A stretch of DNA of 7,950 nt from DATIYW01 sp035517415 (GCA_035517415.1 DATIYW010000040.1:1-7950); one strand, 5' to 3'. Positions 1 through 5,933 are shown, numbered from the stretch's first letter. The notes: generated from the letters alone by a model not told the origin. Numbers and translations: made by a program.

Positions 1-1
1 G

Positions 2-313
2 ACCAGGTACTACCGGACGGCGGGGTTTGCGGTGGCGAGCAGCTACACCACCGTCACGCTGACGTTCTGGATGTACCACGACACCGGGTACTCGACCTAC
101 GCGGACAAGGTGCAGGCGCAGGTCTCCACCAACGGCACGACGTGGACCAGCGTCGGCACGGCGGTCAACCGCTACACCGGCTCGACCGGGTGGACGCAGG
201 TGACGATCGACCTGTCCTCCTACAAGGGGCAGACGGTCTACCTCGGCTTCCTCGGCATGTCGGCCTACGGCAACGACTGCTACATCGACGACGTGACCGT
301 CACGGCGCAGTAG
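2..313 (+). CDS. C-terminal end of a secreted protein, MAM-like/choice-of-anchor beta-sandwich domain (5' partial)
   Basis: The reading frame is open from the first bases to a TAG at 311-313, giving 103 visible residues; the start lies outside the window. The segment alternates short beta strands rich in Thr, Tyr and Val (VTLTFWMYHD, KVQAQVSTNGTTW, WTQVTIDLSSYKGQTVYLGF) and ends in YIDDVTVTAQ. That layout, with the closing Y-I-D-D-V-x-V strand, is typical of the galactose-binding-like MAM or 'choice-of-anchor J' modules found at the C-terminus of secreted bacterial proteases and adhesins such as immune inhibitor A relatives. It probably binds carbohydrate or protein outside the cell, but the main catalytic or adhesive part is not visible. 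No sorting signal follows the domain. The fold assignment is moderately sure; the identity of the whole protein is unknown. Confidence 0.7.
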   Translation, partial: TRYYRTAGFAVASSYTTVTLTFWMYHDTGYSTYADKVQAQVSTNGTTWTSVGTAVNRYTGSTGWTQVTIDLSSYKGQTVYLGFLGMSAYGNDCYIDDVTVTAQ

Positions 314-352
314 CGACCGTGCGGTAGAGCACTCGCTCCACGGTAGTCCTCC

Positions 353-386
353 CGGCCCGGGCGGCGACGCCCGGGCCGCTCTCTTT
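353..386 (+). terminator. Intrinsic (Rho-independent) terminator of the upstream secreted-protein gene
   Basis: A perfect 11-bp GC stem (353-363 pairing with 368-378) closes on the tetraloop GCGA, which fits the stable GNRA class, and is followed by CTCTCTTT at 379-386. It starts 40 bp after the TAG of the upstream gene. On the other strand the hairpin has no T-run, so it should mainly stop plus-strand transcription, although the stem also lies just past the end of the convergent gene at 410-1489. Confidence 0.8.
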
Positions 387-409
387 GCCGACGGGCAAGA
401 CCGAGCCGG

Positions 410-1489
410 TCACGGAAGGAAGGTGTAGGCCAGGTAGATCTCGGAGGGGATCGGCGTGCCCTGGCACTGGGCGGGGGCGTAGCGCCACTTCGCCACCGCG
501 TCCTCCACGCCGCCGACGAGCGCCGCCCCTCGGCTCTGGACGGAAGTGAGGCCGTGCAGCGAGCCGTCGGTCCCCACCTCGGCGTGGAAGACGACCGTGC
601 CGTACACCCGATTGGCCTTCGCGTGAGTGTTGTCGGCCTCGCTCTTCGCCAGCAGACGGGGCGGGTCGGGGGTCTCGCAGGCGGGCCACGACGAGGCGCC
701 GGCGGGAGGCGCGACGCTGGCCGAGTTGTACGACTCGATGGGAGTGAGCAGGTCGACGTTGGCGTCGACCACCAAGTCCTTCCCCTCGAAGCAGCGCAGG
801 TGCTCCGGGAAGGCCTTGTTCCCGAGCGGCACCGAGCCCTCGTAGACAAACCGCGGCAGCGGCAGCGAGTACTCCGCCTCGCGCAGCGCGCCGGAGGAGC
901 CGTCGAAGCAGAGCGTGTAGCTGGCGTCCTTGCGCGGCGCCAGCTCGCCGATCGCCGCCGTGTTTTCGCGCTCGCGCTCCCACACGTCGCGCGTCGGCGC
1001 GACCTCGACGCAGAGATCCCGCTGCCCCGCGGCCTGACGCTGCGAGAGCTTGAGCACGTGGCTCGCGGGCGGGACCCGCAGGTTCCGCTCCAGGTCGAGC
1101 AGGTGCAGCACCTCGACGAAGCGGTAGGGCCGGTCGACCGAGCTCCGCTTGCGCCAGTGCTTGCCCTCCCACAGGCCGTTCGACTCGGTGTAGCCGGGGA
1201 AGCTGATCTGCTCGCTCCACTGCCCCGGGCCGCCGTACGTCAGCGTGTAGTCGCCCTCCCGCGTGCCGACCACGAGGCCGAGCAGCTTCACGTGGGCGTG
1301 GAGGCGGAACGGCGGGCTGTCCGCCGACCGCAGCGCCTCGAGCTGGGTGGCGCGGGCCACCAGCGCCACGCCGCGCTGCTCGCTGTCGTCGGCGGCCGCG
1401 ATGGCGGGGCCGGCGAGCCGAACCATCGCGGCGGCGGCGAGCGTCAAGATGGAGCAATGGAGAACCCTGTCGCGATCCGATCGCGTCAC
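410..1489 (-). CDS. Exported protein with TonB C-terminal-like domain
   Basis: The product has 359 residues. A Sec-type signal peptide is visible: basic N-terminus (RSDRDR), hydrophobic run at about 13-30, and a cleavage site near AIA-AAD (31-33). C12 is not in a lipobox. The last ~70 residues (about 292-359) match the TonB-C pattern: G297-T-V-V-F, a V-G-T-D-G-S turn at 305-310, then AVAKWRYAPA (331-340), a G-x-P-I segment and a closing aromatic beta strand. The preceding ~230 residues are beta-rich (FRLHAHVKLLG, GDYTLTYGGPGQWSEQISFPGY) and recall LolA/lipoprotein-carrier-like sheets, but this is inference. Five mature cysteines (160, 194, 233, 271, 342) suggest periplasmic disulfides. Unlike true TonB it has no Pro-rich linker and seems to have a cleavable signal rather than a membrane anchor, so energy transduction is doubtful. 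The GTG start is chosen because GAGG lies 6 nt upstream and the full signal peptide is kept. Confidence 0.8.
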   Translation of the reverse strand: MTRSDRDRVLHCSILTLAAAAMVRLAGPAIAAADDSEQRGVALVARATQLEALRSADSPPFRLHAHVKLLGLVVGTREGDYTLTYGGPGQWSEQISFPGYTESNGLWEGKHWRKRSSVDRPYRFVEVLHLLDLERNLRVPPASHVLKLSQRQAAGQRDLCVEVAPTRDVWERERENTAAIGELAPRKDASYTLCFDGSSGALREAEYSLPLPRFVYEGSVPLGNKAFPEHLRCFEGKDLVVDANVDLLTPIESYNSASVAPPAGASSWPACETPDPPRLLAKSEADNTHAKANRVYGTVVFHAEVGTDGSLHGLTSVQSRGAALVGGVEDAVAKWRYAPAQCQGTPIPSEIYLAYTFLP

Positions 1490-1492
1490 GTG

Positions 1493-1499
1493 TCACCTC
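1493..1499 (-). promoter_or_regulatory. Shine-Dalgarno sequence fixing the GTG start at 1489
   Basis: Read on the minus strand, GAGGTGA precedes the GTG codon; the GAGG core is separated from GTG by six bases. This favours the GTG over the internal ATG at codon 22, which would cut off most of the signal peptide. Confidence 0.6.
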
Positions 1500-1521
1500 G
1501 CACGGTGTCGATTTGACAGGC

Positions 1522-1550
1522 AGTATCGGCCGTCGCCGCATCGCCGGCAA
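1522..1550 (-). promoter_or_regulatory. Candidate sigma70-type promoter for the TonB-C gene
   Basis: On the minus strand TTGCCG (1550-1545) is followed by exactly 17 bases and then GATACT (1527-1522). Each hexamer matches four of six consensus positions. Transcription would begin near 1515, giving a leader of roughly 25 nt that contains the Shine-Dalgarno sequence. This is sequence matching only. Confidence 0.4.
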
Positions 1551-1560
1551 GCTCCGACGG

Positions 1561-1608
1561 CGGAGCCGAGCGCCCGCCGGGGCTCCGGCCGGCAGTCCCG
1601 ACCGGCCG
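1561..1608. repeat. Two overlapping GC-rich inverted repeats in the divergent intergenic region
   Basis: CGGAGCC (1561-1567) pairs with GGCTCCG (1581-1587), and CGGCCGG (1586-1592) pairs with CCGGCCG (1602-1608). The two stems share two bases, so both cannot form in full at once. They lie in the 142-bp gap between the divergent TonB-C gene and the glycosylase gene. In DNA this rich in G and C such 7-bp stems are not rare, so a regulatory role is only possible. Confidence 0.3.
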
Positions 1609-1616
1609 CGCTGCGG

Positions 1617-1622
1617 TAGGAT
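1617..1622 (+). promoter_or_regulatory. Candidate -10 element (TAGGAT) of the glycosylase gene, doubling as weak ribosome site
   Basis: TAGGAT fits the TANNNT form of -10 elements and ends 9 bases before the ATG at 1632, which would give an almost leaderless mRNA. Alternatively the AGGA inside it (1618-1621), 10 bases from ATG, is a weak Shine-Dalgarno sequence in a longer transcript. Sequence alone does not decide between them. Confidence 0.3.
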
Positions 1623-1631
1623 CGCCCGGCC

Positions 1632-2552
1632 ATGCCGGAGCTGCCCGACATCGTCGTCTACGTCGAGGCGATCGCCGCCCGCGTGGTCGGCCTGCCGCTG
1701 ACGAGGGTCCGGCTCGCCTCGCCGTTCCTCCTCCGTACCGTCGACCCGCCGCTCGCCGCGGCGGAGGGCCGAACCGTGCGCGGCGTCTCCCGCCTCGGCA
1801 AGCGGATCGTGCTGGAGCTCGACGGCGAGCTGTTCCTGGTCGTCCATCTGATGATCGCCGGCCGGCTCCATTGGGGTGCGCCGGCGGCGAAGGTGCCAGG
1901 AAGGGTGGGCTTGGCGGCGTTCGATTTCCCCAGCGGGACGCTGCTGCTGACCGAGGCGAGCCGCAAGAAGCGCGCCTCGCTCCACGTCGTCGGCGGCGCC
2001 CGCGCGCTCGCGGAGCTCGACCGCGGCGGGCTCGAGGTGCTCGCCGCGACGCCGGCTGCGTTCTCCGCGGCGCTGGGGCGGGAGAACCACACCTTGAAGC
2101 GCGCCCTCACCGATCCGCGGCTGTTCTCCGGCATCGGCAATGCGTACTCGGACGAGATCCTCCACCGCGCGCAGCTCTCGCCGGCGAGGCTCACCTCCAG
2201 GATGACCGGCGAGGAGACCGAGCGGCTGCAGCGCGCGACCGTCGGCGTCCTCACCGAATGGACCGATCGCCTGCGCACGGAGGCGGGCGGCGGCTTCCCC
2301 GAGAAGGTGACGGCGTTCCGCGAGGGGATGGCGGTCCACGGCCGGTACGGCCAGCCGTGCCCGGTGTGCGGCACGGCGGTGCAGCGCGTCGTCTACGCCG
2401 ACAACGAGGCGAACTACTGTCCGCGCTGCCAGACCGGCGGGAAGCTGCTCGCCGACCGCGCCCTCTCGCGGCTGCTCAAGGACGACTGGCCGCGGACGCT
2501 CGAGGAGCTCGAGGAGCGCCGCGCCGCGCTCCGGCTGCCGCCCCGCGACTGA
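1632..2552 (+). CDS. Fpg/Nei family DNA glycosylase (formamidopyrimidine-DNA glycosylase-like)
   Basis: The 306-residue product is a base-excision repair enzyme of the Fpg/Nei family, which removes oxidised bases and cuts the abasic site by beta/delta elimination. It starts MPELPDI, supplying the N-terminal proline nucleophile after Met removal and the catalytic Glu3. K57 (RLGK) is the conserved beta-hairpin lysine. The helix-two-turn-helix region includes NHTLKRAL (152-159) and SGIGNAYSDEIL (166-177). A zinc finger uses C243, C246, C263 and C266. Family length is usually about 270-290, so it is slightly long, with a C-terminal tail after the finger (LLADRALSRLLKDDWPRTLE). Two positions differ from classical Fpg: N258 stands where the finger's phosphate/lesion-contacting Arg normally is, and the H-L-G-M segment reads H-L-M-I (72-75). 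It is probably a divergent subfamily with its own substrate range. It is convergent with the arginase gene, 12 bp apart, with no terminator between. Confidence 0.93.
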   Translation: MPELPDIVVYVEAIAARVVGLPLTRVRLASPFLLRTVDPPLAAAEGRTVRGVSRLGKRIVLELDGELFLVVHLMIAGRLHWGAPAAKVPGRVGLAAFDFPSGTLLLTEASRKKRASLHVVGGARALAELDRGGLEVLAATPAAFSAALGRENHTLKRALTDPRLFSGIGNAYSDEILHRAQLSPARLTSRMTGEETERLQRATVGVLTEWTDRLRTEAGGGFPEKVTAFREGMAVHGRYGQPCPVCGTAVQRVVYADNEANYCPRCQTGGKLLADRALSRLLKDDWPRTLEELEERRAALRLPPRD

Positions 2553-2564
2553 GCGGGTGAGGGT

Positions 2565-3470
2565 TCAGAGGATGCGGCGGCCGAGCAGGCTCGCCGCCAG
2601 CTCCACCATCATCACCGCGGTGCGGTTCTCGCGGTCGAGGATCGGGTTGACCTCGACCAGGTCGAGGCTGGTGACGATCCCCGCGTCGGCGAGCAGCTCC
2701 ATCAGCAGGTGCGCCTCGCGGTAGGTGAGCCCGCCCGGGATCGGCGTGCCGACGCCCGGGGCGATCTCCGGGTCGAGCACGTCGGCGTCGAGCGAGACGT
2801 GTACCCGCGACAGCGGCTTGAGGCGCGCGACGACCTCCTCGGCGATGCGCGGGATGCCGAGTCGGTCGACCTCCTTCATCGTGTAGACGGCGATGCCGGC
2901 CTGCCGGACCAGGTCGCGCTCGCCGCGGTCGACCGAGCGGATGCCGAGCATCACCACGTCCTCGGGGCGGACCTTGGCTCCCTTCCAGGCGATGTCGACC
3001 AGGCGCGGGTCGCCGAGGCCGCACAGCGCCGCCAGCGGCATGCCGTGGATGTTGCGGGAGGGCGAGGTCTCGGCGGTGTTGAAGTCGGTGTGCGCGTCGA
3101 CCCAGATCACGCCGACGCGCTCGCCGCGGGAGGCGCCCGGCACCGACCCCATCGCGACCGAGTGGTCGCCGCCGAGCACGATCGGGAACGCCCCGGCCGG
3201 CGGGAGGCGGAGCGCGTTGACGATCTCCTCGCAGGCGCGGCGGATCGCGTCGAGGTACGCCATCCCGCCCTTGGCGAGCGGGTCGCCGCCGTGCAGGCTC
3301 TCCGCGACCGGGACGCGGACGTCGCCGAGGTCGAGCACCTCGTAGCCGAGCGCCGCGAGCGACGCCTCGAAGCCGGTGTAGCGCAGCGCGCTCGGCCCCA
3401 TGTCGACGCCGCGCCGGGACTGGCCGAGGTCCATCGGCACGCCGAGCACCGCGACCTGAGGCTTGGTCAT
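2565..3470 (-). CDS. rocF: Arginase
   Basis: The 301-residue cytoplasmic enzyme hydrolyses L-arginine to ornithine and urea with a two-manganese centre. All ureohydrolase motifs are present: GGDHS with H103; D125-A-H127-T-D129; SPSRNIHG (136-143), with the active-site H142; S-L-D228-A-D230-V-L-D-P; and E273 in LVEVNPILD. The N-terminus (VPMDLGQSRRGVDMGPSALR, 11-30) and the PGVGTPIPGGLTYRE stretch closely resemble Bacillus arginases as I remember them, and point to arginase rather than agmatinase or formiminoglutamase. The length is normal for the bacterial family. The ATG at 3470 has no Shine-Dalgarno sequence but a TANNNT hexamer sits 6 bases before it, suggesting leaderless expression. The DHA2 transporter gene lies 63 bp upstream on the same strand. 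No other arginine-pathway gene is in view, so the role could be arginine catabolism or nitrogen or polyamine supply. Confidence 0.95.
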   Translation of the reverse strand: MTKPQVAVLGVPMDLGQSRRGVDMGPSALRYTGFEASLAALGYEVLDLGDVRVPVAESLHGGDPLAKGGMAYLDAIRRACEEIVNALRLPPAGAFPIVLGGDHSVAMGSVPGASRGERVGVIWVDAHTDFNTAETSPSRNIHGMPLAALCGLGDPRLVDIAWKGAKVRPEDVVMLGIRSVDRGERDLVRQAGIAVYTMKEVDRLGIPRIAEEVVARLKPLSRVHVSLDADVLDPEIAPGVGTPIPGGLTYREAHLLMELLADAGIVTSLDLVEVNPILDRENRTAVMMVELAASLLGRRIL

Positions 3471-3476
3471 GGCGCG

Positions 3477-3482
3477 ATGGTA
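3477..3482 (-). promoter_or_regulatory. Candidate -10 element (TACCAT) for leaderless arginase mRNA
   Basis: Read on the minus strand, TACCAT is followed by six bases (CGCGCC) and then the ATG at 3470. Transcription would begin at or beside the A of the start codon. No purine-rich ribosome site is seen in the 63-bp gap, which fits. No convincing -35 is visible. Confidence 0.4.
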
Positions 3483-3533
3483 CCAGCCGGCCCGCTCCCG
3501 GCCGCGCCGGGGCCGGACCGGCGTCCGAGCCGG

Positions 3534-5000
3534 CTAGCCGGTGCGGGTCGCCGCCTCGCGGTCGTGACGCGCCACGCGGCCCCGCGCCGCCGAGGCGAAC
3601 ACGCCGAGGAGGCAGAGCGCGGCGGAGAGCGCGAACGCGGTGTGGATGCTGCCGAGCAGCAGGCCGGCGCTCTCGCGGCCGATCCCGCGGGCCCCCATCC
3701 GGCCGGCGAAGATCAGGCCGGCCAGCGACATCGACATCGCCTGCCCGACCAGCCGCATGGTGCCGAGGGTCGCCGAGCCGACGCCGTAGAAGCGGCGGTC
3801 GATGGAGCTCATCACCGCGTTGGTGTTGGGCGAGGAGAAGAGCGCGAAACCGAGGCCGACCAGCATCAGCTCCGCCACCACGACCCAGATCGCCGTCGCC
3901 GCGCCAACCGTGACGAAGGTGGCGAGGCCGGCGCTCGTCAGCGCCATCCCGGCGGTGGCGACAAGGCGCGGCTCGACGCGGTCGGAGAGCCGCCCCGCCA
4001 GCGGCGAGAGCAGCGCCATCACGAGCGGTTGCGCGAGCAGGACCAGTCCGGCGGCCTGCGGCTCGAGCCCGCGCACCGACTGGAGGTAGAGCGAGAGCAG
4101 GAAGCTGACCGCGAACGTCGAGGCGTAGTTGATCAGGGCGGCGAGGTTGGAGAACGCGAACGTGAGGTTGCGGAAAATCCTGAGGTCGAGCAGGGGATGC
4201 CCGGCGCGCAGCTCGCGGACGACGAAAGCGGCGATCGCGGCGGCGCCGGCGAGCACCGCGAAGCGGGCGGCGGGATGGCTGCGGAGCGCGGAGATCCCCG
4301 CCATCAGCAGCGCCAGGCCGCACGCCGAGAGCGCCGCGCCCGGCGCGTCGAAGCGCTCGCCGCGGGCGCCGAACCACTCGCCGCGCACCGCCGCCACGGC
4401 GATCGCCGCGACCGCGAGCGCGACGGCGCCGTTGACGAGGAAAATGCTGCGCCAGCCCAGGTGCTGGGTGAGCAGGCCGCCGAGGACCGGGCCGAGCGAC
4501 AGTCCGGTGTAGGTCGCGGCGGAGCTGATGCCGAGCACGCGGCCGCGCTCGCGGGCGGGGAACACGCTGGTGAGGATCGCGATCGCCGTGGCGAACCCCA
4601 TCGCCGCGCCGGCGCCGTGGACGATGCGGCACGCGACCAGCACGGCAGGCGTCCGGGCGAGCGCGCTCGCCGCCGAGGCGCCGGCGTTGACGAGCATGCC
4701 GGCGACGAAGACGCGCTTGCGCCCCCACAGGTCGCCGGCGCGGCCGAACGGCAGGAGCAGCGCGGCGGAGGCGACCAGGAACGACGTGACGACCCAGTTC
4801 AGCGTCACCGCGGAGGCGTGCATCTCGGCGCCGATCGTCGGGATCGCGACGTTGATCGCGGATCCCATGAACGGCGCGAGGAACGCGGCGGCGCAGGCGG
4901 CGGCGAGCACCGCGGCGCGCTCTCGCGGCGGTGCGGCGCCAGGGGGATCGGCGCCCGGCGGCGGGGCGGACTCGGCCTGGGTCGGCGTCGCCGCGGGCAT
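3534..5000 (-). CDS. MFS transporter, DHA2 (14-helix, EmrB/QacA-like) family
   Basis: The 488-residue inner-membrane protein has about 14 hydrophobic segments and the length expected for the DHA2 drug:H+ antiporter family. An Ala/Pro-rich, hydrophilic N-terminus (1-27) precedes helix 1. Loop 2-3 carries motif A as GRAGDLWGRKR (86-96). Helix 5 carries motif C-like GLSLGPVLGGLL (166-177). NTNAVMSSID (392-401) is a second-half signature seen in this family. The usual acidic helix-1 motif (L-D-x-T-I-V-N-V-A-L-P) reads FMGSAINVAIP, so the membrane aspartate is absent. Related sequences with FMGSS-N-IALP exist to my memory, so this looks like a subfamily trait. The substrate cannot be told; multidrug or metabolite export is the usual prediction. 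The gene is divergent from the PAP2 phosphatase gene (66 bp gap) and upstream of arginase. The start at 5000 has no Shine-Dalgarno sequence but an extended -10 close by. Confidence 0.92.
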   Translation of the reverse strand: MPAATPTQAESAPPPGADPPGAAPPRERAAVLAAACAAAFLAPFMGSAINVAIPTIGAEMHASAVTLNWVVTSFLVASAALLLPFGRAGDLWGRKRVFVAGMLVNAGASAASALARTPAVLVACRIVHGAGAAMGFATAIAILTSVFPARERGRVLGISSAATYTGLSLGPVLGGLLTQHLGWRSIFLVNGAVALAVAAIAVAAVRGEWFGARGERFDAPGAALSACGLALLMAGISALRSHPAARFAVLAGAAAIAAFVVRELRAGHPLLDLRIFRNLTFAFSNLAALINYASTFAVSFLLSLYLQSVRGLEPQAAGLVLLAQPLVMALLSPLAGRLSDRVEPRLVATAGMALTSAGLATFVTVGAATAIWVVVAELMLVGLGFALFSSPNTNAVMSSIDRRFYGVGSATLGTMRLVGQAMSMSLAGLIFAGRMGARGIGRESAGLLLGSIHTAFALSAALCLLGVFASAARGRVARHDREAATRTG

Positions 5001-5006
5001 CGCCGG

Positions 5007-5015
5007 AGTCTAGCA
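5007..5015 (-). promoter_or_regulatory. Extended -10 element (TGcTAGACT) for a leaderless transporter mRNA
   Basis: On the minus strand TG-C-TAGACT ends six bases (CCGGCG) before the ATG at 5000. The TG one base upstream of the hexamer is the extended -10 motif, which can replace a -35; none is obvious here. The predicted transcription start coincides with the start codon, and no Shine-Dalgarno sequence is present. Confidence 0.45.
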
Positions 5016-5066
5016 TCGGCCCCGGCGCGGGCGCGTCCGCGCTAAGCTGTCGGGCGCAGAGCCTCG

Positions 5067-5807
5067 ATGACGGGCAGGGCCAATCGCGCGATCGTCCCTT
5101 CTCTCGCGGTGGTGGTGGCCGCCGCCGCGTGGCTCGCCGTCCGCCCGACCGTCTCCGCCCCGACGCTGTCCGCGGGCGGGCACTTCCTCGCCGCCGGTGC
5201 GGTCGACGCCGCGACGCTGCTGCCGGCGCCGCCGGCCGCCGACTCGATCGCCGGCCGCGCCGACCTCGAGGCGGTGCGCCAGGCGCAGGCGTGGCGCACC
5301 CCGGCCGAGGTCGACTGGGCCAAGCGCATCGCCGGCGGCGACGTGTTCGACTTCGCCGACGTGCTCGGGCCGTGGTTCTCGGCGCGCAACCTGCCCGAGA
5401 CCCAGCGCTTCGTCGAGCTGGTCGAGGACGACGTGCGCGGCGTGGTCGGGACCGCGAAGGGCGCGTTCGGCCGGCCGCGCCCCCCCAGGGTCGATCCGGA
5501 GATCAGGCCCTGCGTGCACCTGCCGTCGGGCGGCTCGTACCCGAGCGGCCACGCCTCCGCCATCTACGCCCGCGCCGAGGTGCTCGCGCGGCTGTTCCCG
5601 GAGCGGCGCGACGCGCTGTTCGCCTGGGCGGACCGCGCCGCCTGGGGTCGCGTGCTCGGCGGCGTCCACTTCCCCACCGACCTCGAAGCCGGGCGGGTGC
5701 TGGCCCGCGCCGTGGTCGCGGCAATGGCCGGCAACGCCGCCTTCCAGGCCGGCCTGGAGGGGTGCCGCGCCGAGATGGCGCCGTTCATGGCGAAGAAGGC
5801 CGCCTGA
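5067..5807 (+). CDS. Exported PAP2-superfamily phosphatase (class A nonspecific acid phosphatase-like)
   Basis: The 246-residue protein belongs to the vanadium-haloperoxidase/PAP2 fold. It carries the three-part phosphatase signature: K131-x6-R138-P139, P159-S160-G161-H162, and R195-x5-H201-x3-D205, with H201 as the likely phosphohistidine nucleophile and H162 as the general acid. Length and spacing fit class A acid phosphatases (PhoN-like, periplasmic) better than membrane-embedded lipid phosphatases, since only one hydrophobic segment exists. That segment (about 8-25) with TVSA near 28-31 looks like a Sec signal peptide. The third motif reads G-R instead of the usual S-R. It probably releases phosphate from organic phosphomonoesters in the periplasm, but the substrate is not shown. 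ATG 5067 is chosen because the signal peptide follows directly; its ribosome site is weak. A TAAGCT hexamer at 5043-5048 could be its -10 element, without a good -35. Confidence 0.88.
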   Translation: MTGRANRAIVPSLAVVVAAAAWLAVRPTVSAPTLSAGGHFLAAGAVDAATLLPAPPAADSIAGRADLEAVRQAQAWRTPAEVDWAKRIAGGDVFDFADVLGPWFSARNLPETQRFVELVEDDVRGVVGTAKGAFGRPRPPRVDPEIRPCVHLPSGGSYPSGHASAIYARAEVLARLFPERRDALFAWADRAAWGRVLGGVHFPTDLEAGRVLARAVVAAMAGNAAFQAGLEGCRAEMAPFMAKKAA

Positions 5808-5825
5808 CCCCGTTGTGGAGTGCGC

Positions 5826-5850
5826 TCCGGTGGTCTGTGCCCTCACCGGA
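5826..5850 (+). terminator. Possible hairpin terminator after the phosphatase gene
   Basis: TCCGGTG (5826-5832) pairs with CACCGGA (5844-5850) around an 11-base loop, beginning 19 bp after the phosphatase stop. There is no T-run after it, so it is a weak candidate and may only stabilise the 3' end. Confidence 0.25.
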
Positions 5851-5856
5851 TGACGT

Positions 5857-5874
5857 GCGCGCGGCGCCGCGCGC
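5857..5874. repeat. Perfect 18-bp GC palindrome upstream of the Tricorn gene
   Basis: GCGCGCGGC followed directly by GCCGCGCGC reads the same on both strands. It is centred between 5865 and 5866, about 80 bp before the Tricorn start and 40 bp before the candidate -10. It could be a dimeric regulator site or part of a terminator for the gene before it, but no T-run follows. The function is unknown. Confidence 0.5.
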
Positions 5875-5903
5875 GAGCCGAAACCTCGCCGCCCGGCGTC
5901 ACG

Positions 5904-5909
5904 TAGACT
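5904..5909 (+). promoter_or_regulatory. Candidate -10 element (TAGACT) for the Tricorn gene
   Basis: TAGACT is the same hexamer as at the transporter start. Transcription from about 5916 would leave a leader of roughly 33 nt that holds the Shine-Dalgarno sequence. No good -35 is seen. Confidence 0.3.
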
Positions 5910-5933
5910 TGCCCGAATGTCGACGACCTTCCT

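Noticed and set aside
1513..1518. Perfect TTGACA as a -35 box for the glycosylase gene
   Set aside because: The sequence 17 bases further (CCGCAT at 1536-1541) is a poor -10, so I did not list it as a promoter.
300..2339. A 679-codon minus-strand frame running across the TonB-C gene and the glycosylase gene
   Set aside because: It crosses an intergenic promoter region and covers two better-supported genes in other frames. It has no recognisable domain.
3487..3516. Inverted repeat CCGGCCC/GGGCCGG between the transporter and arginase as a terminator
   Set aside because: The loop is 16 bases and no T-run follows on the minus strand; 7-bp GC stems are common here.
2476..5016. An 846-codon minus-strand frame overlapping the arginase and transporter in another frame
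   Set aside because: It is almost entirely Arg/Ala/Gly/Pro, has no motifs, and shares its strand with the two real genes in a shifted frame.
2709..5045. A 778-codon open frame on the plus strand opposite the arginase and transporter genes
   Set aside because: It is rich in Arg, Ala, Gly and Asp with no recognisable domain, and it lies antisense to two genes with complete family motifs. Long antisense frames are expected in DNA this GC-rich.
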